Origin: Cornus controversa
Lineage: Eukaryota; Streptophyta; Magnoliopsida; Cornales; Cornaceae
Direction of reading: 5' to 3'
Assembly (NCBI GenBank): GCA_026545225.1
Contig: CM048846.1
Span: forward strand, 17,472,501-17,536,500
Length of the DNA: 64,000 nucleotides
Shown: positions 34,378 to 46,645 of the stretch, in pieces
Position numbering within the stretch: position 1 is the stretch's first letter
Layout: each line of letters opens with the position of its first letter
Notes under the pieces: model-generated
Told to the model about the DNA's origin: nothing
The model's database searches: none
The model's input: the letters and a program-made list of their open reading frames with translations, nothing else
Made by a program: the position numbers and the translations under genes

Positions 34378-34381
34378 CCAT

Positions 34382-34574
34382 TTAGGGGAGTTTATAAGTG
34401 AATGAACTATATTTGGAGAAAAACAAGATGTGCCACTGCCAACCAAAGGATACAAATAGGTCAAGCCCCACACAAACTACAGCATCCAGCAACCAAGGCA
34501 TATTGGCTTTAATTTTTTCCCATTCAGTGCTCCTTACAAGAATGCTGCAGTCAATTCCACAATCTTTAGAGAGC

Positions 34575-34627
<53 letters not shown>

Positions 34628-37452
34628 ATATGTACTTACCTTCCAACATAAGTGACATTAGCAATGAGTGCAAAGATGAACATAAGAGGATTCAAGCCCT
34701 ATACAATATTGACACAAGATGTTAAGTTCCTGAATTAAGCACTATAAAGGTAAATCATTTATGCTTTTGAATATATAATCCAACAGTAGTAAGAGAATCA
34801 CCTCCACACTGCCTCTTTTAATCTGGTCATGAATAAATGAAACTTTTATTAGATACAAAAGATAATCAAATATATATATATCTATAGAAAATCAAGAAAA
34901 CAGAATATATAACATGCAAGAAAATGGTTCATTTAATTTTGTTTCAATTCAAAATGTCATATATGCACTTACATTTAAGCATATTTGAGGGACTCGACCG
35001 CCCATATATATAGCAGCCATCATCCACCCCAACAATTGGCCATAGGCATTGTTCTCTGCCCCATGTTCCTAAAACACAAATCCTAGCAATAAGCATAATT
35101 GAAATACAAGATATATATTATATTTCAACTTCAAGATCAATATTTCTTTTGCAATATTCACTATTAATTATACATGTAGGAGTCTCCTCGAAGTACTAAA
35201 TCCGACGTATACTTTCATCAAAGCCATACTCCGTTGAGGCAAATTCGCTGATGCAGCGAGGAATGCTCCATAACCAACCTGAAAATATATATGATGATCA
35301 TTATATATATATATATATATTGTTATAGCCCTTTCAAGTAGGCTAAACTTTTAAAACAAGTACAACCACAGGCATGAAATTAGCGGGCAGTGCAAAATAG
35401 CAGGAAAAACAACTGAAATGTCATTTCTTAATACATTCAATACTCGAAATTGCAGCGTTCTACTTAAAATTTTCAGATCAAACAGCACCTTACTGAAGAA
35501 AAGTAAAGAAAGAGAAGTTACTGAGTTGGTAAATGGAAATATAGAGACTCACAGATCGTGGGATTGGCTTAGGATGGCTAGCAGTTTTGTTGGATGAAAA
35601 TTGAATTGTTGCTTGTTCATCCTCTGATGATGAGTCGTTGTCAAGTACCATAGCTGAGGGACCACTTCGAGCAGTCCTTAGATAAGATCGAACAGGTGGA
35701 GTGCTACTGCCTGCCAACGACCTCGCCGAGCTGAAAAAATTGAACTCGAGTGTCACACTTACCATTACAAAATCAACAAATCTACCAATATTGAAGTATA
35801 TATATATCTATACACATATACACGCACGTGTAGTAATATGTTTTAGGTGTGGAGCCACCAGTTATGGGAATTCCTGAATCAGTTGACTTTGGAGGTTTCA
35901 AGGCTTCTTTCACCTCTTCAACCTATGAAAACATATTTGGTTAACCATACTTTAAGAATTAATGTGCATTCAAACAAAAATTATACCTCTGCACGTTCTT
36001 ACACTGTGCAGTGTTTGCTTTGACACACACACAGGCAGTATTAATTGCACTTATCTTCCTTTTAAATTGACTTTATTACAATCATCTCTCTTCTAATTTG
36101 ACATATTACACTTACTCATTCTCAATAACAGATTTTAACGATTGTTAACGAAAAATGTAAAATTACTCGTATGTCATTTACATTTTTCTTTCCTCTAGAT
36201 TGATTTATTATACTCATCATCCCTGTGTTTTGGAATATTAGACTTATCCCTTTCTAATTTGGACGTTTGAAGCAAATGCTCCCTTATCGTCAGCAACACA
36301 AACGGTTAAAGATTGTCAATGTTGGCGTGTCCAAATTTGAAGATTTATATGACAAAAATGTGAAATTATGATTCTGCTCTTATTATTATATAAATAATTT
36401 TAAATAAAAACTATTTAGTCACAATCACATTATAAGTGCCCTCACACATATTGTCATAAATTCTTAAGGTTGAAACGTTTCTAAGGACCAAAACTCATTT
36501 CATTTTGTCCGAAGTGTCTATCAAATACTTAAAACAAAGATATACTCCAAAATCTATTATTTTCTTTAGTTGTGGTTAGATTTGTCTTTTTGCACAAGCA
36601 ACATAGGACAAAAGTTTTTCTACAAATATTTGAAGAGTATTTTTGTCATATAAATCTTCAAATTTGGTCATGCCAACATTCATCATCGCTGACAGATAGT
36701 GTTGGTTACGATAAAAGAGTATTTGTTACAAACATTCAAATTAGAGGGTAGTAAGTATAATATTCCAAAACACATGGATGGTGAGTATAATAAGTCAATC
36801 TAGAAGAGGGATACAAGTGTACATGACATAAGAGTAATTTTATATTTTTCGCTAACATCTGAGAAGAGGTAAATGTAATATGTCAAACTAGAAGAGATAT
36901 AACTGTAATAAAGTCAAATTAGAGGGGAGGTAAGTGTAATTTGTCCAATAAAATAAGAGTGCAAATCAGACTAATGAAATTGTACCGGTTGATTAACTTC
37001 AATCCTTTGGCATTTCCACCATCCATAGACATAATCATAGTACAGACTCTGCAACACCAACACTATGGTACTCGTCGTGTAAAGCTGTAAAATATTTACC
37101 AGCAAACTTCAATTAGGATTCATATCCGTCTAGAAGGAGAAGAAAACTCGAATTGGAGTACATATATCATTAATTATAAACAGTAGAGGCCTGAATTTTA
37201 GTGCAAGTGTGTAACTGAAAAAATTAAAATGAAGCAAGAAAGTGATATTACCAAAGCTGTGTAGAACTGGGTTGGCAACTGCATCCACAACATGAAAAAG
37301 AAAAATAGTTATGTGAGAGAGAGAGAGAGAGAGAGAGCTGTCCACTCTCATGATGTTTCTGGTCTGCCAAAGGAACATGGCTCTGACACTGACTGCTTTA
37401 ATTAGCTTATCAGGTTGATCATTTTAAACTTTAATATTATTATCTTGTAAAA

Positions 37453-37498
<46 letters not shown>

Positions 37499-38760
37499 AT
37501 GCGGAGACCGGAGACCGAGTGGGATGGCCCCTCGATTTTTATTTTAAATTAATAGGATTCCAAAATAATTGAAATTAAAATTGCTAAAAAATTTATATGT
37601 CAAAAATATATTTGGTCCAATATCGAAGAAAATGTTACTTACTATACTTAGTAGACATTCATAGAAAGTAGATAAATTCATTCTATGTAAAATAAAATAT
37701 AAATAAAATAAAATATTTCATGACTTTATTGACCCGTCAAGGAAAAAGTGACTATCCTTTTCATGATACTTCTTAATTGTTAATTGAATTAAATTTTAAT
37801 GAGTATGTGTAAGTACAAAAATCTCATTCTATTCTTTATCCAAAAGAATAGTCCTCCCAAGATTTTGAAAACTCGTATTTAATAGGAGTACATGAATAAT
37901 TAAAAAAATACATTAAAAAGTAACTCTTATAAAGTTAATAAATAAGTTTCATTTTAGAAATATATATATATGTGTGTGTGGGCGCGCGAGCCCGCAGTAG
38001 AATATAATCTATATTTTTTTCACCTTGTTTTATTATTTTTGAATTTAAAATTTTTTTTGTCCACTTATATATATGAATTTTATGTATACCAAAATTAGAT
38101 ATAATTCTATATGCTTGGAATATTAAATATATTTTTGTTTAAATATTATTTTATTTTAATTTTTTTTATATTTAAAAGATATAGAATACTTATGTGTATA
38201 AAGAATAATAAAATATTATTTAATTATATTTAAGAAAAAAAATCATGCACCGAGTTTGGCCACTAATTATCAGTTTTTGGGTCGGGTCCGCCGCTGTACA
38301 CAGATATCATCGATAAGAACATGACTTACTGTTGCTGGTTCAAGAAAACAACCCACTAGATTAAAAACGTCACTGCATTAAGAAAAACAAAAGTAAATTA
38401 AGCTAGCTTCAAATTCATATATAGGCCAATATATATATATATACACAGTAGCATTAAAAAGAAACAAAGTTTGAGATAATTTTGATGTGAAGTTTAATTA
38501 GTTTAGAAGAAAACAAATTACCCAGCGACCCAAGTGAGGAGAAACAAAATAGAGACTCCATGGCTGGACTTTGTGTGAAAGTTGGTGATGATCTGTGGAA
38601 TTTCTGCTACTCCCCAACAAACTAGACTGACAAGCCCTAATCCGAATGAAATCTCGTCGCTAATATTGCACAAACAGTCCTTGAAATATTTCTCAACCCA
38701 ACCCACACAAGCCTTCCTCTCCTTCACGCAATAAGCTAGTGAATTCTCCAAGCCCTTCAT
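34382..38760 (-). CDS. PQ-loop repeat transporter (YPQ/PQLC2-like, vacuolar/lysosomal amino-acid type)
   Basis: Eleven exons with GT-AG junctions keep one frame: 38760-38522, 38372-38330, 37278-37252, 37084-36986, 35922-35828, 35730-35553, 35278-35174, 35068-34973, 34822-34802, 34698-34640, 34544-34382 (1125 bp, 374 aa). Two PQ-loops are visible: GVAEIPQIITNFHTKSSHGVS (50-70; PQ at 55-56) and GGRVPQICLN continuing IKRGSVEGLNPLMF (PQ at 289-290). Between them lie more membrane segments and a Ser-rich loop (YYYTSARSLAGSSTPP, then an acidic SSSEDEQ). Relatives export cationic amino acids from vacuoles or lysosomes; substrate is inferred. The last segment after LLDAVVCVGLDLF is unlike the family, where LQYIYY-like residues follow, so the C-terminus or an extra exon is uncertain. 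A (GA)n run lies just before the ATG. Confidence 0.9.
34575..34627. repeat. (TA)n(GA)n microsatellite filling intron 10 of the PQ-loop gene
   Basis: The 95-bp intron between exons 10 and 11 consists mostly of this repeat. On the transcribed strand it is (CT)n then (TA)n. Confidence 0.85.
36034..36946. mobile_element. long-inverted-repeat element in intron 4 of the PQ-loop gene
   Basis: The left part (TTGCACTTATCTTCC..., CATATTACACTTAC, GGAATATTAGACTTATCCC, AATTTGGACGTTTG) is repeated inverted on the right (AAACATTCAAATTAGAGGG, GGTAAATGTAATATGTC, GTAAGTGTAATTTG). Arms are about 330 bp around a core holding CATATAAATCTTCAAATTTG on both sides. It is homologous throughout to 59936-61049. It has no ORF; the ends are approximate and no clean target duplication was found. 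Inserted in an intron, it leaves the splice sites untouched. Confidence 0.75.
37456..37495. repeat. (TA)n microsatellite
   Basis: About 40 bp of TA repeat within intron 2 of the PQ-loop gene. Confidence 0.9.
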
Positions 38761-38787
38761 CTCTCTCTCTCTCTCTCTCTCTCTCTA
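38761..38787 (-). promoter_or_regulatory. (GA)n run immediately before the PQ-loop start codon
   Basis: Thirteen CT units on the plus strand, read as GA on the gene strand, end directly at the ATG. Such 5' UTR GA tracts are common in plants and are targets of BPC/GAGA-binding proteins; a regulatory role is inference. Confidence 0.5.
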
Positions 38788-38978
38788 GAAGTTAGTGATC
38801 TAGTTTGTAAGGTTGAATGCGATTTTAAAGGCTGAGAGACTCGAAAGTTGATTGACTATGATAAGGAAATTATTGGGACCCACAGATTTCTCCACTACAA
38901 AAGTTTTGTCTATTTCTATTCATTTACGAATATATCATGCATGCATTTATTCAATGAGATTTTAGAGTGAGTAGTTGA

Positions 38979-39230
38979 ATCCTAATCTTAATTATTACTG
39001 CATAATAGTAGCTAAATTGGACATGTAAATAATTAAAATATTTGAAATGAAAGCACCGAAATTCTAATCTTAATTATTACTGAATAATAGTGGCTAAATT
39101 GGACATGTGAATAATGAAAATATTTGAAATGAAAGCACCGAAATTCTTATCTTAATTATTACTGAATAATAGTAGCTAAATTGGACATGTGAATAAATGA
39201 AAATATTTGAAATGAAAGCACCGAAATTCT
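38979..39230. repeat. minisatellite, three copies of an 82-bp unit, upstream of the PQ-loop gene
   Basis: The unit includes ATCTTAATTATTACTG, AGCTAAATTGGACATGT and ATTTGAAATGAAAGCACCG. Copies differ at only a few sites, so the expansion is fairly recent. It lies 220-470 bp upstream of the start codon. Confidence 0.88.
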
Positions 39231-39666
39231 ACCCCATATAAGGTAGGTAAGTAAGGCTCTCTTTAGTTTAGTTTTCTAAACGTAGTTCTCTGAGAACTTA
39301 AAAAATAAAAATATATTTTTCAGAATTATAAAAAACAATTATATAAAAACAAGATTTTTTTTAACTGAATTTTCAAAAATTCTCAACCAAACATATTTTT
39401 ATACAATTTTTAAATTTTTAATTCTTCCTAATAATCCCTATGTTTCAATTAAGCTTTTAGATTTTTCAGTCTTGTTGGTGTCATTGTAAAAGGAAGTGTT
39501 CACAAAAAAAATAAGTATGAATGCTTTTTAATTATATGTACCATATATGGCAAGTGGCAACCTTCTTCTAACTTAATTAACCCGGGCAAGATTCCAGCAT
39601 ATTCTTCCTTTTATGCTGCAAATTAATTTGTGTCATTAGGGTGAGAGATATTGATACTGAAAAAAA

Positions 39667-39702
<36 letters not shown>

Positions 39703-42202
39703 TTTTTTTTTTTTGTATAGTAGGCATATTCTTGTAGTTGATTCTTTGAGGCCCATGTACCCGATTTGTTGTTTAAAATGGTAGAGCATGTCAGAAGGGC
39801 AAACATTTTCTAAACAGCAAAATGCTAACAAGGTCTAAAAAAATATCTAGTCTTGACGGTCGTAAATGAATAGAGGAATATACGGCCAGCAATGCATTGG
39901 ACACTTGTGTTAAAATATAATGTGCACATCATGTGTTATTTGTGGCTTTTTCACTGTGTATTGCCAAGTTAGACATTTAATATTATTCTAAACTTTTGGC
40001 ATATTCAAATACCTTTAATATGAAGAAGAGATATATATATATATATATATATATATCATTTGTTGATAATAACAAACTTACTCTCCGACATAATTAAGTC
40101 TTTATGACTATATCTTCTGATTTTAAGAATTTTTTTCAAAAACACGTTTACATAGTTAGGCTCCTTTTAGATAGCACGAGAGAAAAAAAAATAACATTAA
40201 TTATAATAGAAAAGAAAGGAGATGAGAGGATAGCAACAAACTCTATTTATGTTTGAATAAATAAGAAAGAAAAGAAAAAAAAAATAGCATTTTTATTTGG
40301 ATAAGATTGGGGAGAGAAATGATAACGATTAAATTACTTCCTTTTATATTTATGAGACATGAGTGGAATAACAATTTTCTCTTTCTAATTGTTGAGGGTA
40401 ACTTCTAAATTATGAAAGTACTACTTAAACACTATCAATTTTTTCTTAATCTTCTCATTTTTTAGAGGATAGGATATTAGTTATCACTTTTTATCATTTC
40501 TTTTTTTTTAATGAAGTATATCCAAAAACAAGATGGTCTATTCTCTCATATTTTTTTTCTCCTTATCTTTTCAAATCTCTCAATCCAAACAAAACTTTAG
40601 AGAGTGTACACATATAAATGTCAGTAATTTTTTTTCGAATTCTCCCTTGAATGAGACACCATAACTTATATTAATTATAATATGAGTCTTTTCTTGTAAT
40701 TGGTGCATTCATAAGTTTTTTTAACCTTTTTCTTTGGATCAAAGGATAGTAAATGGATAAAGAAATAAAATCAAGGCTAGGAAATGTTATCAATGAAGGG
40801 TATGGTATATATACAAGATTAGTTTGAACTTGATTCATTATAAAGGTCAAGTTCATCAAAACCTAAAGGACAAGATAACATTGGCCAAGTGTTACATGGG
40901 ATTTGGTCCTACCTGATGAACATAGCTTTAAAAACATCCATGTGAGGATTTCCATTTTATGTGATTCAAATTGTGTATGGCGTGAAACGAATTATCAAGG
41001 CAACAGAGAGTTCAAAGCGAAAGAGAAGAAAAAAATGGTACGAGTAGTTTAATTACGTCACGATACAATAATTGCAAGGTGGAGGTGAGGCTGACACAGC
41101 ACAGATAGCCACAACAACCTTAAGATAAGGAAGGAAGGAAGGGTTTCATGGTAAACGACAAACGGCGGGCGGCTTCGATGCGCTGCAAGCTGGAGAACAA
41201 CCTGTGACGCCACGTCGCTTTTCATGTCTCATGTCTATCGCTTGATTTTCCGCATATTTCAAGTTTCGCTAACTTATTCCACCCTCTCTTCACTTTTGGT
41301 TAAATTCCTCAGATTAGGAGTTGAGTTCATCAATTAACTATTACAAATCACTATTTGACCCTATTTTAATTGGATAAGCATAACCTTGTGTATAATCTAT
41401 ATAATCTACCTTTAAAATCTAATTCATAATTTTAATTTATAATACTAATATAATTTATATAATCTAACTAATATTTCTCACACTTTTATTATCCAAATCC
41501 TACCATTTATTTAAAAAAGTTTTTCGATTTTTTTTTTTGTAAAAATTTTTTTATCAAAAAATTAGGTAATTATGAAAAATTACTTTCTCACAAAATATTT
41601 ATGCTATGTAAACCCGTAAAGAAGAAAAGGTTAAATCTTATTGTATTAGGTTTTATACACAAATTCCCTTGGGATGGGTTTATCTATTGGAATAGATAGA
41701 GAATATAATATATGGCAAAAAAAAAAAAAAAAGCTAAATAGAAGAAAGTCTCAGGAAAGGAAATAAATAATTTAGATTTTTTCTACATTTAACATTGAAA
41801 AGGAAAAGAAAATAAAAAAGAATACTATAGATGCAAAAATCGCTCAATATAAAATTAAGCAATTAATAAGCAAATAACATTCAAGAATTGTAAATATTGA
41901 GATGGACACACAAGATTTATATGGTTCAGCACAATTCGACTTCTGTCTATAGATGAGAGGAAATTTTATTATATCTATCTGAGATATTACAAAGACTTTA
42001 ATTTTTAATCTCACTAGACTAGCCATGACTCAATACCAGAATCAATCAGTATCTTTCTTCTTCTTTTTCTGAATAGTGTTGATTACTTGGTGATTCTTCC
42101 TTGATTTGGGGCTGATTTGTATCAGTCTCTTCTCTTTAAAAAAGAATACAATCTTTCCTAATTTGAACCGATTTGATGAAATCCTTCTTTGAATTTTTAT
42201 AC
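39231..42202. other. intergenic region, no gene recognised
   Basis: AT-rich. Contains (AC)n(TA)n at 39667-39702, (TA)n at 40031-40057 and a purine/pyrimidine-rich possible MITE (about 40160-40605). ORFs are short and without recognisable content. Confidence 0.4.
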
Positions 42203-42205
42203 TAA

Positions 42206-42857
42206 GGCCCTGTTTGGTAATACTTTCGATTTCAGATTTCAACTTTCATTTTTTTTTGGAAGTCACTGCAAAAATCGCGTTAGATAATGTAATTTTCATT
42301 TCTGAAAAAATGAAAGTGATGTCTAAATTTTGACAATCCTAATGCATAATTTGATGAAGCTTTCAGTTTCAGATTTTATTTCATTTTTCAATTCAAATTT
42401 TATTTTCTGATTTTTTTATTAAAAACAATAAATAAAAATTTTGTGTGCTTAAAAATATAATATAATATAATAAATTAAAATTTTATAAAAAAGAAATAAA
42501 AAAAATTATAAAATACAATAAATTAAAATATATATAAATATAAAGATATATAATAATAATAAATACATATATATATAATATATATAAGAGATATATATAA
42601 GAAGAAAATACATGATAGTTTGAATTTATGCCAGTTACCAAAAAATATGCAAATGCAAAAAAAATAAAATTTTAATTAAAATAAACTAAAATAAAGTCCC
42701 ACCAAATATAATTTCAGAGGAAATAATATACACAAAATATGTAATATCATATTTATGTTGGTTAAAATGAATTGCAATCATATTACTAAACGTAATGATA
42801 GTCTAATAGAATTTCAAATTTTATTTTTCAGAACCGACAGCTTTACCAAACAGCCTC
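42206..42857. mobile_element. PIF/Harbinger-like MITE, 652 bp
   Basis: The left tip GGCCCTGTTTGGTAATAC and the inverted right tip GAGGCTGTTTGGTAAAGC are flanked by TAA at 42203-42205 and 42858-42860, the 3-bp TWA duplication typical of PIF/Harbinger. Subterminal regions also pair (TTTCAGATTTCAACTTTC with TCTGAAAAATAAAATTTG, weakly). AT-rich interior, no transposase. Confidence 0.7.
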
Positions 42858-42860
42858 TAA

Positions 42861-43941
42861 GTGTTGTGCTTTCATTGGTGAAATTTTTTTTCTCCACAAA
42901 TGCCATTTTTATTAATCATATAATAAACATTTACACTTCATTTGGTTGGAAAAATGAAAGGAGACATAAATGCGATTTTTTAATTGTAAAGATTTCCCAT
43001 TGTTAGGATTGTAAAACCAGGGTGGCAAACACCGCGGCTACGAGGTACCGCTGCGTGGTGAAGTACCACAAGTCGATGACGCGTGGCAAGACAGTGGTGA
43101 CGTGGGTGTAAGTAATCATGTGTGAGCCACAAACGACATCGTGGGGATTCGGATATTCACGTTGTTCAAACGAACGCTTACTTTTTTCACGTTTCAGATT
43201 GTGTTGCACATGGACCACCTCACGTGAGACAGAATTATGCCAGCTGTATCAAACGAAACAGGTAGGCGTTAAGACCTGCAATTTTTTATGTGGTCGTAAC
43301 TACTATGACAAATTCTTATCTAGTATGTCAAGTGGATAAAATTACATTACACATCATTTGAATGTCTATTAGATTGTATTTTTTTAATTGAAATTATATT
43401 TTAATATTTTAATCTCGATTAAAATTATCAGTTTTCTTTGTTATTAAATGATAACCACACTGTTTTAATGGAGATGTCTCCTGAGAGAGACATGAACGAG
43501 CAATACAAAATAGAGAAGTAATGATAAAATTATTTCATTATAACACGGAGGTCATGAGTTTGAAACAAACAACAATCTTTTTGTATATCTTATACAAAAA
43601 TAAAATTGTGTATATTTGATTTTTTTTTTTGCAGTGGAGCAAGTCTCGTACACTAAATTTATCTTTCTTCATGTTTCGTTGAATAATTTTTATTTTTTTT
43701 CGTTTTTCAAAGTCAAGAACAAGAGATATCATTAAAAATCAGCTACCTTTTCCATAAATAAATCTAAAATTGAGATTCACTTATATATGTGTGTGTGTGT
43801 GGGGTGAACGATGGTGGTGTTAGGTTTGTAGAACATTTCATATTTCATCATCGGACGCATACAGTCCTCCAATTTGACACTGAAAAATTATGAAATTTTT
43901 TTTCTGACAGTGGGAGGAGGGATTATTTGAACTCTCTCACT
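42861..43941. other. intergenic, nothing firm
   Basis: A more GC-rich patch at 43018-43260 contains CACGTG (43222-43227) and CACGTT words but no supported ORF. It may be a promoter or an old gene relic; not called. Confidence 0.35.
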
Positions 43942-43949
43942 ATATTTAG

Positions 43950-45332
43950 TAGGGGTGGCAAATTGGGTGTCAACCCGCCAACCCGCCCAGTTAAAAATGG
44001 ATATGGGTGACTTATTTTCTTATACGGGTCATAAACGGGTTGGATAAATATAAACCAATAAATTAGCGGGTTAGATGGGTTGAATATGGGTTGAATATGG
44101 GTACCCATATTCAACTCATCTTCTACCCATAAAACAAAATGTGAATTAAAGTTTCTCTCTTCTATCCAACCTCTCTCTCTCTTTGATCTCACTTTTCTCT
44201 CTCTTTTCCCTTTCTCTCTCTTCGATCCCACCTCTCTCTCTCTTCCCTTTCTCTCTCTTCGATCCCACCTCTCTCTCTCTCTTCCCCTTTCTCTCTCTAT
44301 ACTTGGACAATATTTTTTTAAAAAAATATATATATTTTAGTAAGAATTCAATTTTTTTAAAAATAATATTTTTCCTTTTTAGTAATTATTATTGGATTTT
44401 ACCATTGTAATTTCTTAATTAAAAATAAGAAGAATATATAATTTAGACACAAACTTTATAGTGCAACAACAATTTTCATTGGAGCATTGTCTATATATAT
44501 TCATCATTCTTTAGATTTTTTTTATTAATTCCAAAAAAAAAAATGACTTATCGAAAGGTCACATATTTTATTTTCTCAAAATTGATTAGTTCTAAAAGAC
44601 TCAGACTCATCCAAAAGTCTCATTCTCTCCCCCTATGCACAGAGTTCATTTTGTATTAAAAAACAAGAATAATTGAATTTTCAAAAGTCATATTTCTCTA
44701 TCTACAGAGTCCATTTTTGTGTTTGAGTACCTTTCTCAATGTTTTAATTTTAATTATATTCCATGTGTTTCTGTGATTTGGTAGGTCATTTTTAAAATTG
44801 TCCAATTATGAAGATATAATTGAGTTAGTGTTGAAAACTTTTTTCAATTGAAATACTTATTATAATTGTTTGTTTATGTTTTGGTGTTTTTAAAGAAAAT
44901 TTATGCCGACTAAGTTACTCGAGACTCTATACTCTTTTTTCTCTTTTGCTATAGATTTATAAATGTAATTAAACACTAGATTGCAATGAAATTCTTATAT
45001 TCTTTTACGCAATCAGCTCTTGGATAAAAAAAAAAAAAAAATTGCTAACACCCAAAAATAAACAAACCATATAAATAATATCAGTATAATTAGCAAATTA
45101 TAGTTTTTTTGTTTGATTATAGACCTTGTGCATTCCATTTTTGTGTTTGACGCCTACCTATTGTCGTGTCTAGTCGGGTCAAATATGGGTCGACGGATTG
45201 ACCCGACCCATATTCAATCCACCCATATTTGACCCGCAACAAACTGGTTGAATATGGGTCACAACCCATATTCAACCCGCCCATATTTGACCCGGCCCAA
45301 ACCCGCCCAACCCGTCCAATTTGCCACCTCTA
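43950..45332. mobile_element. non-autonomous hAT element, 1383 bp
   Basis: The left tip TAGGGGTGGCAAATTGG and the inverted right tip TAGAGGTGGCAAATTGG are flanked by a perfect 8-bp duplication ATATTTAG (43942-43949 and 45333-45340), the hallmark of hAT. Subterminal regions carry many copies of GGGTTGAATATGGG and its complement on both sides, likely transposase-binding repeats. The interior is AT-rich with a CT tract (44160-44300) and no transposase. Confidence 0.9.
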
Positions 45333-45340
45333 ATATTTAG

Positions 45341-46550
45341 TGCATATTTGACATTGTTGTTGAATAGACTAAAAAGAACATTAAATTAGGAAATCATTTG
45401 TAGAAACGAGTTTATTGTTGAATAAATAATATTTAAAGAAAATATTTTACATTCAAGGTTACACATTTGATCATTCAGAGGTAGCATTTATTTTTATTTT
45501 TATGGATATGCATAAAAAAAAACTGCTTATTACTAATTACAGCAAGCTGTAATATAAAAGGTATTTTCTTTTTCACAAATAGTGCGTCTCCTCAAAGTTT
45601 CTTTTCTATATCTTCGTTGATGATTCATGGGAGAGTTCGAAAGGATTATAGAGTTTGGGCCGGTCAGCAATTGCTGATACTTGACTTTTAGATTTCGCTG
45701 AGGTGGGCCCATCTTTTCCATCATTTGTTGTTGGTGGGCTTTGTGTACCCACTATTTGGGCCCTAAATGGTCTTTTCCACCTTCATGGTTTGGTTCATAT
45801 TTGAAGGGTCAAGGCCCAGGACAATTAATTATTTAGGGTTTTTATTTTCTTGTGTTTGAAGTTGGAAGGTCTAAAACGGCCCTCGGCTTATCAGCCCGAA
45901 ACCTACTAAAACTTTCCTAATGGGCTTCCGTTTTCTTCGTTTGTGTTCTTGACCCTTCAGAAGTTGGGCTGTGTAATTACTTCTCTCTCCCTTTTCATTA
46001 TTTCGGTGTTGAACTGAAACTCATATTCTTTCAAATCCTTCTGTTCTTTAGAAAAATGGTTTAGAAAAGTGATAGATAGTCTAACAGTCCGTTGTTTTAT
46101 ATGAGTGGGATAACGTGATCATGACATTACCCACTATTTTTTATCTATTGATACTTCTTCAAATTTTAATTGTTTTGTGTATCGATTTAGTTTTCTGTTT
46201 TTTTTTTTTTTTTTTTTAATTAGATCCCTTAAGATGTATCACACTTTATGTAATTAACTCTTTGTTATTATTATTTATTTTACCTTTCTATCTCTACCGG
46301 TTACCAAAAACAAAAAATTCTTTAGATCTCTTAATTATGGGTGGATTTATCCATAATATGGTAAAAGATCCAAGGAAAAGTTGGACAAAATTTTAGTACC
46401 AATGGTGTACAATAAAATTAAGAATGCTCAAAACATGATCTGGCGAAATCTTTTTTAAAAAAAGAAGTAAATTATAAGTAAAAGTGGTGTACAATTAACT
46501 TTAAAATGCTAGAAATATGATTACTAAAAATTTGAAAGAAGGTTTCCAAA
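45341..46550. other. intergenic, nothing recognised
   Basis: No supported ORF or repeat. The patch at 45640-45960 has TGGGCC/GGCCCA words (telo-box/site-II-like) such as those found near plant promoters, but no gene beside it could be identified. Confidence 0.35.
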
Positions 46551-46645
46551 GGGCCTGTAGCCCAATGGTAAAACCTCCCTATTTTTGAAGAGGTTAGAGT
46601 CCCAGTGTGGGCAAAAATGTGTGTGTGAGTCCCCCCACTCCAACT
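46551..46645 (+). mobile_element. tRNA-derived SINE
   Basis: The pol III promoter is legible: A box TAGCCCAATGG (46558-46568) and B box GGTTAGAGTCC (46592-46602), spaced 34 bases apart, within a tRNA-like head GGGCCTGTAGCC to CCAGTGTGGGC. The acceptor arm is not tRNA-like, so it is a SINE and not a tRNA gene. Confidence 0.65.

Noticed and set aside
43018..43260. GC-richer patch with CACGTG, possible promoter or exon
   Set aside because: No open frame with recognisable content and no gene beside it.
46551..46645. tRNA gene
   Set aside because: A and B boxes are present but acceptor and D arms do not pair; SINE is the better call.
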